Positions 61,261-64,000 of a stretch of DNA of 64,000 nt are shown one piece after another (the stretch's first letter is position 1; every line of letters starts with the position of its first letter). The DNA is from Symsagittifera roscoffensis (lineage: Eukaryota > Xenacoelomorpha > Acoela > Convolutidae). Position numbers and translations under genes: made by a program. A model generated the notes under the pieces. The model saw only the letters and a list, made by a program, of their open reading frames with translations. It did not search any database and was not told where the DNA came from. The DNA lies in the NCBI RefSeq assembly GCF_963678635.1, contig NC_087067.1, positions 52,258,233 through 52,322,232 of the forward strand. The letters run 5' to 3'.

Positions 61261-61758
61261 TTCGCCCAGACTGACCTGAAAACGCATGACCAGACTAACC
61301 TGAACCAATGAATTTAAGTTCGAGCAGTTTTGGTGTCGGTGTATTAATTTTGACGTTAAACGGTCTTATTTACCAAAATGAACGAATTGGGATGGGTCAG
61401 TTTGGACTGCCATGATTATTTTTGAAAATTCGTTCGAAACTGAAGCGACTGGCTTACGTCTAAACACAGCTTCACAAGCTTTTAACCGTCTCTACCAAAG
61501 CCAGTTCAATGTGTGCTAGACGGTCATATTTGGAAGCTTGGTCTTAATTTGGGATAAAAAGTAATTTTAAAAAACTCGAATTGACCCTGTCATGCTCAAG
61601 TTTCTCGCGACAACTGAAAATGCAAAATAAAATAGGACAGAAGATTCGAGTGATAATCAAGGGAAAGTCGCTAAAAATACGAGGGTAAAATTGCTATTCG
61701 CAATTTTACCGGAGTAATTCAATACGAGTAGAATTATCGTTCCTGGTAGAAAATCGAG

Positions 61759-62112
61759 AGAATTGGGTAAATAACAATTGCATTAGCAACTAGAATTGAT
61801 TTAAAGTAATCGAGAAGAAGTTTTGAATAAGTAAATCTAGCTGAAGAAGAAGTTTTGTTCTCTGGACCATTGGGCAGCTTCGGCTGTCCACCTTCTCACT
61901 CAAGTGTCACTCTCGTCCAGTCAATCGCTGAGAAGTAACGAGGTGCGATTGACTGGACGAGTGACACTTGAGTGAGAAGGTGGACAGCCGAAGCTGCCCA
62001 ATGGTCCAGAGAACAAAACTTCTTCTTCAGCTAGATTTACTTATTCAAAACTTCTTCTCGATTACTTTAAATCAATTCTAGTTGCTAATGCAATTGTTAT
62101 TTACCCAATTCT
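61759..62112. repeat. Near-perfect inverted repeat, arms about 170 bp, 16-bp spacer
   Basis: The left arm 61759-61928 is the reverse complement of the right arm 61945-62112, except for a two-base insertion in the left arm (CACTCTCGTCC against CACTCGTCC). The spacer is TGAGAAGTAACGAGGT. The right arm is the orientation shared with the sister repeat B, so the left arm is the added copy. Confidence 0.95.
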
Positions 62113-62296
62113 AGAGTCGAGTCGTTATGTGAATACCTATTTTAAATTTCTCGAGTGCATTTTATGTGATTATGTTGAGATGAGGCGAGTTTTAGGTTGA
62201 TCCATCTGAAATGGATCGAAGCTCCACTGTCCAATAAAAACCATCGGTATACTTAAGCTTTCAACCCAGTTTTGAATGACGTTCGCGTGTTTCATG

Positions 62297-62752
62297 CAGG
62301 GATTGCAATATATTGAATGATCAGATATTGAATATTGAGACGATGTCAATATTGAATTTTTAATATTGAGATATTGAAGGCTAGATATTGATATTGATAT
62401 TGAATTTTTTGTAGATATTGAGAAAAACGGATTTTGTATCATTGCTTGAAACGTGACGTTTTAACACATACACATAAAACAAATGGTGATAAAAAGTTTC
62501 TTTCTGAACAAATTAAACAAAAAACAATTACATTGCAAAAAAAACTAAACAAATTTAATTATATATTTCGAAATTCAATATTGAATTTGGTCTCTGGTAT
62601 CTTAAAATAGTGATAATATTGAGATATTGAGCTTTTAGATATTGATATTGATATTGATATTGAAATTTCATCCTATTTGATATTGATATTGATATTGAAT
62701 GGAAGAATATTGATATTGAGCTCAATATATTGATATTGTATTGAAATCCCTG
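62297..62752. mobile_element. hAT-like MITE with ATTGAT-repeat interior, 456 bp
   Basis: Ends CAGGGATTGCAATA and TATTGAAATCCCTG are inverted repeats. The flanks GTTTCATG (62289-62296) and GTTACATG (62753-62760) match at seven of eight positions, as an aged 8-bp target duplication. The interior is mostly (ATATTG/ATTGAT)n in one orientation. Copy B of the host repeat lacks this insert, which supports the boundaries. Confidence 0.85.
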
Positions 62753-63510
62753 GTTACATGTATTTAGAGACCTAACCATGAGGACGTTCTTATTTCTAGA
62801 GAGAGAGATGTGCCAGTCGGTCATATTTGGAAGTTTGACCTTGAGAAGAGCAGAAAATACTTGATTTTGAAGTGAAATTTAATTTTTCAAAATTTCGAAT
62901 GGAACATGTCATGCACGATTTTCTCGCGATAACTGAAAATCAGAAAAAGAAATCAGAGCAATTTTAGAACAATTGCGGGGAAGTTGTCAATTAAAAACGA
63001 GTGGGAAATTGCTATTCGCAATTTCCATCATAGTGAACGAGAGTAGAGCTGTCCTACTTGAAATAGAAGACAGAGTATCCCCGAGAGAGCGATTACTAAG
63101 GTTGGACCAGAGTGAACCTTCAGCGGAAAGGCGGACAACTGGAGTGTCCCAACGGTCCAAGAGAACTCAAATTCTAGAGCATGAACTTATCCTTGCTGTC
63201 CAAACTATAAAACATTAAACTTCTCTTAGTTATTTATTTCTTGAGTTAGTTACTGACTGGATTATTTTCCCAACTCTTGAGAGCGCTGATATGTGAGTAC
63301 GAATTTAAATTCTAGAGTGTGTTTTATGATTGTTATGTTGAGGTAAGGCGAGTTTTAGGTTGATCCATCTGAAATGGATCAAAGTCACACTGTCTAATAA
63401 AAAGTAACCTAACGGATTGTTCCAACCCGGTTTTTAACGGCGTTCATGTATTTTGGGTATCTAGAGACCTAAGTATGGGGACGTTTCTAATTCTAGAGTG
63501 GGGGGATATT

Positions 63511-64000
63511 TTAGTAGTAGCCTTTAAGCTGTAACGGGTCGTAGTCTCATGTCACAAGCGAACCGAACTGGCTCCGACCGTTCTTGAGGTGGGAAAACAC
63601 AAGAGATAGTGTCCCTGACCCTTGAGCCAGTGGTTATAGGGCCTATTTTTCTTAAGCCTCATGTGTGACTGCAGTAGACGAATGTTACATAGTGTTTTTA
63701 TGGCGCTCCTGGGTGTTTACGACATCAAGACTACGGAGTCGAACCCACTTGAGACAGCTTCGGGCTGAATGCCCATTCTAGAGTACCGGCGGTACGGTTC
63801 GACAGGAACGTGCAAACCTTCCGGTTGTACCGTGATAGCTTTTTAAGAAAACTCGAGAAAATTTCCTGGTGCGCTCTCCGAACGAGGCTTAGCTAACCGA
63901 GTATAGGGGGGCAACTAGGGGGACAAAAACACGAGCAAAAAGACAAAAAGCAAAACAAAAACCAAAAAAGAATAGAAAAAGGAACAAAAACCATAAAACG
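63511..64000. other. Right edge of the window, unassigned
   Basis: More GC-rich than the rest (GGCTCCGACCGTTCTTGAGG, GTACCGGCGGTACGG), without a recognisable gene. The palindrome GTACCGGCGGTAC lies at about 63784-63796. A purine-rich run closes the window. Confidence 0.4.

Larger units (their letters stand above)
61510..63510. repeat. Two diverged direct repeats of unknown type
   Basis: Copy A (about 61510-62810) and copy B (about 62812-63510) share ordered blocks: CGGTCATATTTGGAAG, CTCGCGAYAACTGAAAAT, TTGCTATTCGCAATTT, TGGTCCA-GAGAAC, CGAGTTTTAGGTTGATCCAT plus CTGAAATGGATC, TAGAGACCTAA, and ATTCTAGAG. Copy A is longer because it has an inverted duplication and a MITE. There is no coding capacity. 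They could be solo LTRs, a large non-autonomous element or a satellite pair. Confidence 0.7.

Overview
The window is nuclear DNA of an animal, most likely an invertebrate. Genes are split by GT-AG introns, non-coding DNA is AT-rich, and repeats fill most of the space between and inside genes: BEL/Pao and Ty3/gypsy retroelements, hAT-like MITEs and a tRNA-derived SINE. I cannot name the phylum from sequence alone.

Layout. 1-1634 (minus): 5' part of a FERM-domain gene that runs off the left edge. 3464-10058: a BEL/Pao element with near-identical 202-bp LTRs and a 5-bp target duplication. 10934-17033: a minus-strand Ty3/gypsy element with LTRs about 8% apart, lying against (probably inside) an older plus-strand gypsy relic at 17034-19340. 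20040-23353 (minus): TDP2, with a 352-bp hAT-like MITE sitting exactly on a 3' splice site. 28684-33438 (minus): WDR76, with two extra copies of its last exon in the final intron. 36811-39246: tandem and purine-rich repeats. 41041-41823 (minus): a single-exon DUF1295/steroid-5-alpha-reductase-like membrane protein. 46010-60662 (minus): a ten-exon PDS5 cohesin regulator of about 1516 residues, with a tRNA-Thr(AGU) gene and a tRNA-derived SINE in its introns and a recent 1.76-kb tandem duplication of its 3' end. 61075-64000: a LINE reverse-transcriptase scrap, two diverged direct repeats, a 170-bp near-perfect inverted repeat and a second hAT-like MITE.

All five recognisable host genes lie on the minus strand. 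Three (TDP2, WDR76, PDS5) act in chromosome maintenance, but nothing in the sequence shows that they work as a unit. The most notable features are structural: exon-scale duplications at the 3' ends of two genes, a MITE whose target duplication doubled a splice acceptor, an antisense reading frame inside the BEL element, and a long hairpin. I found no convincing unknown multi-gene system.
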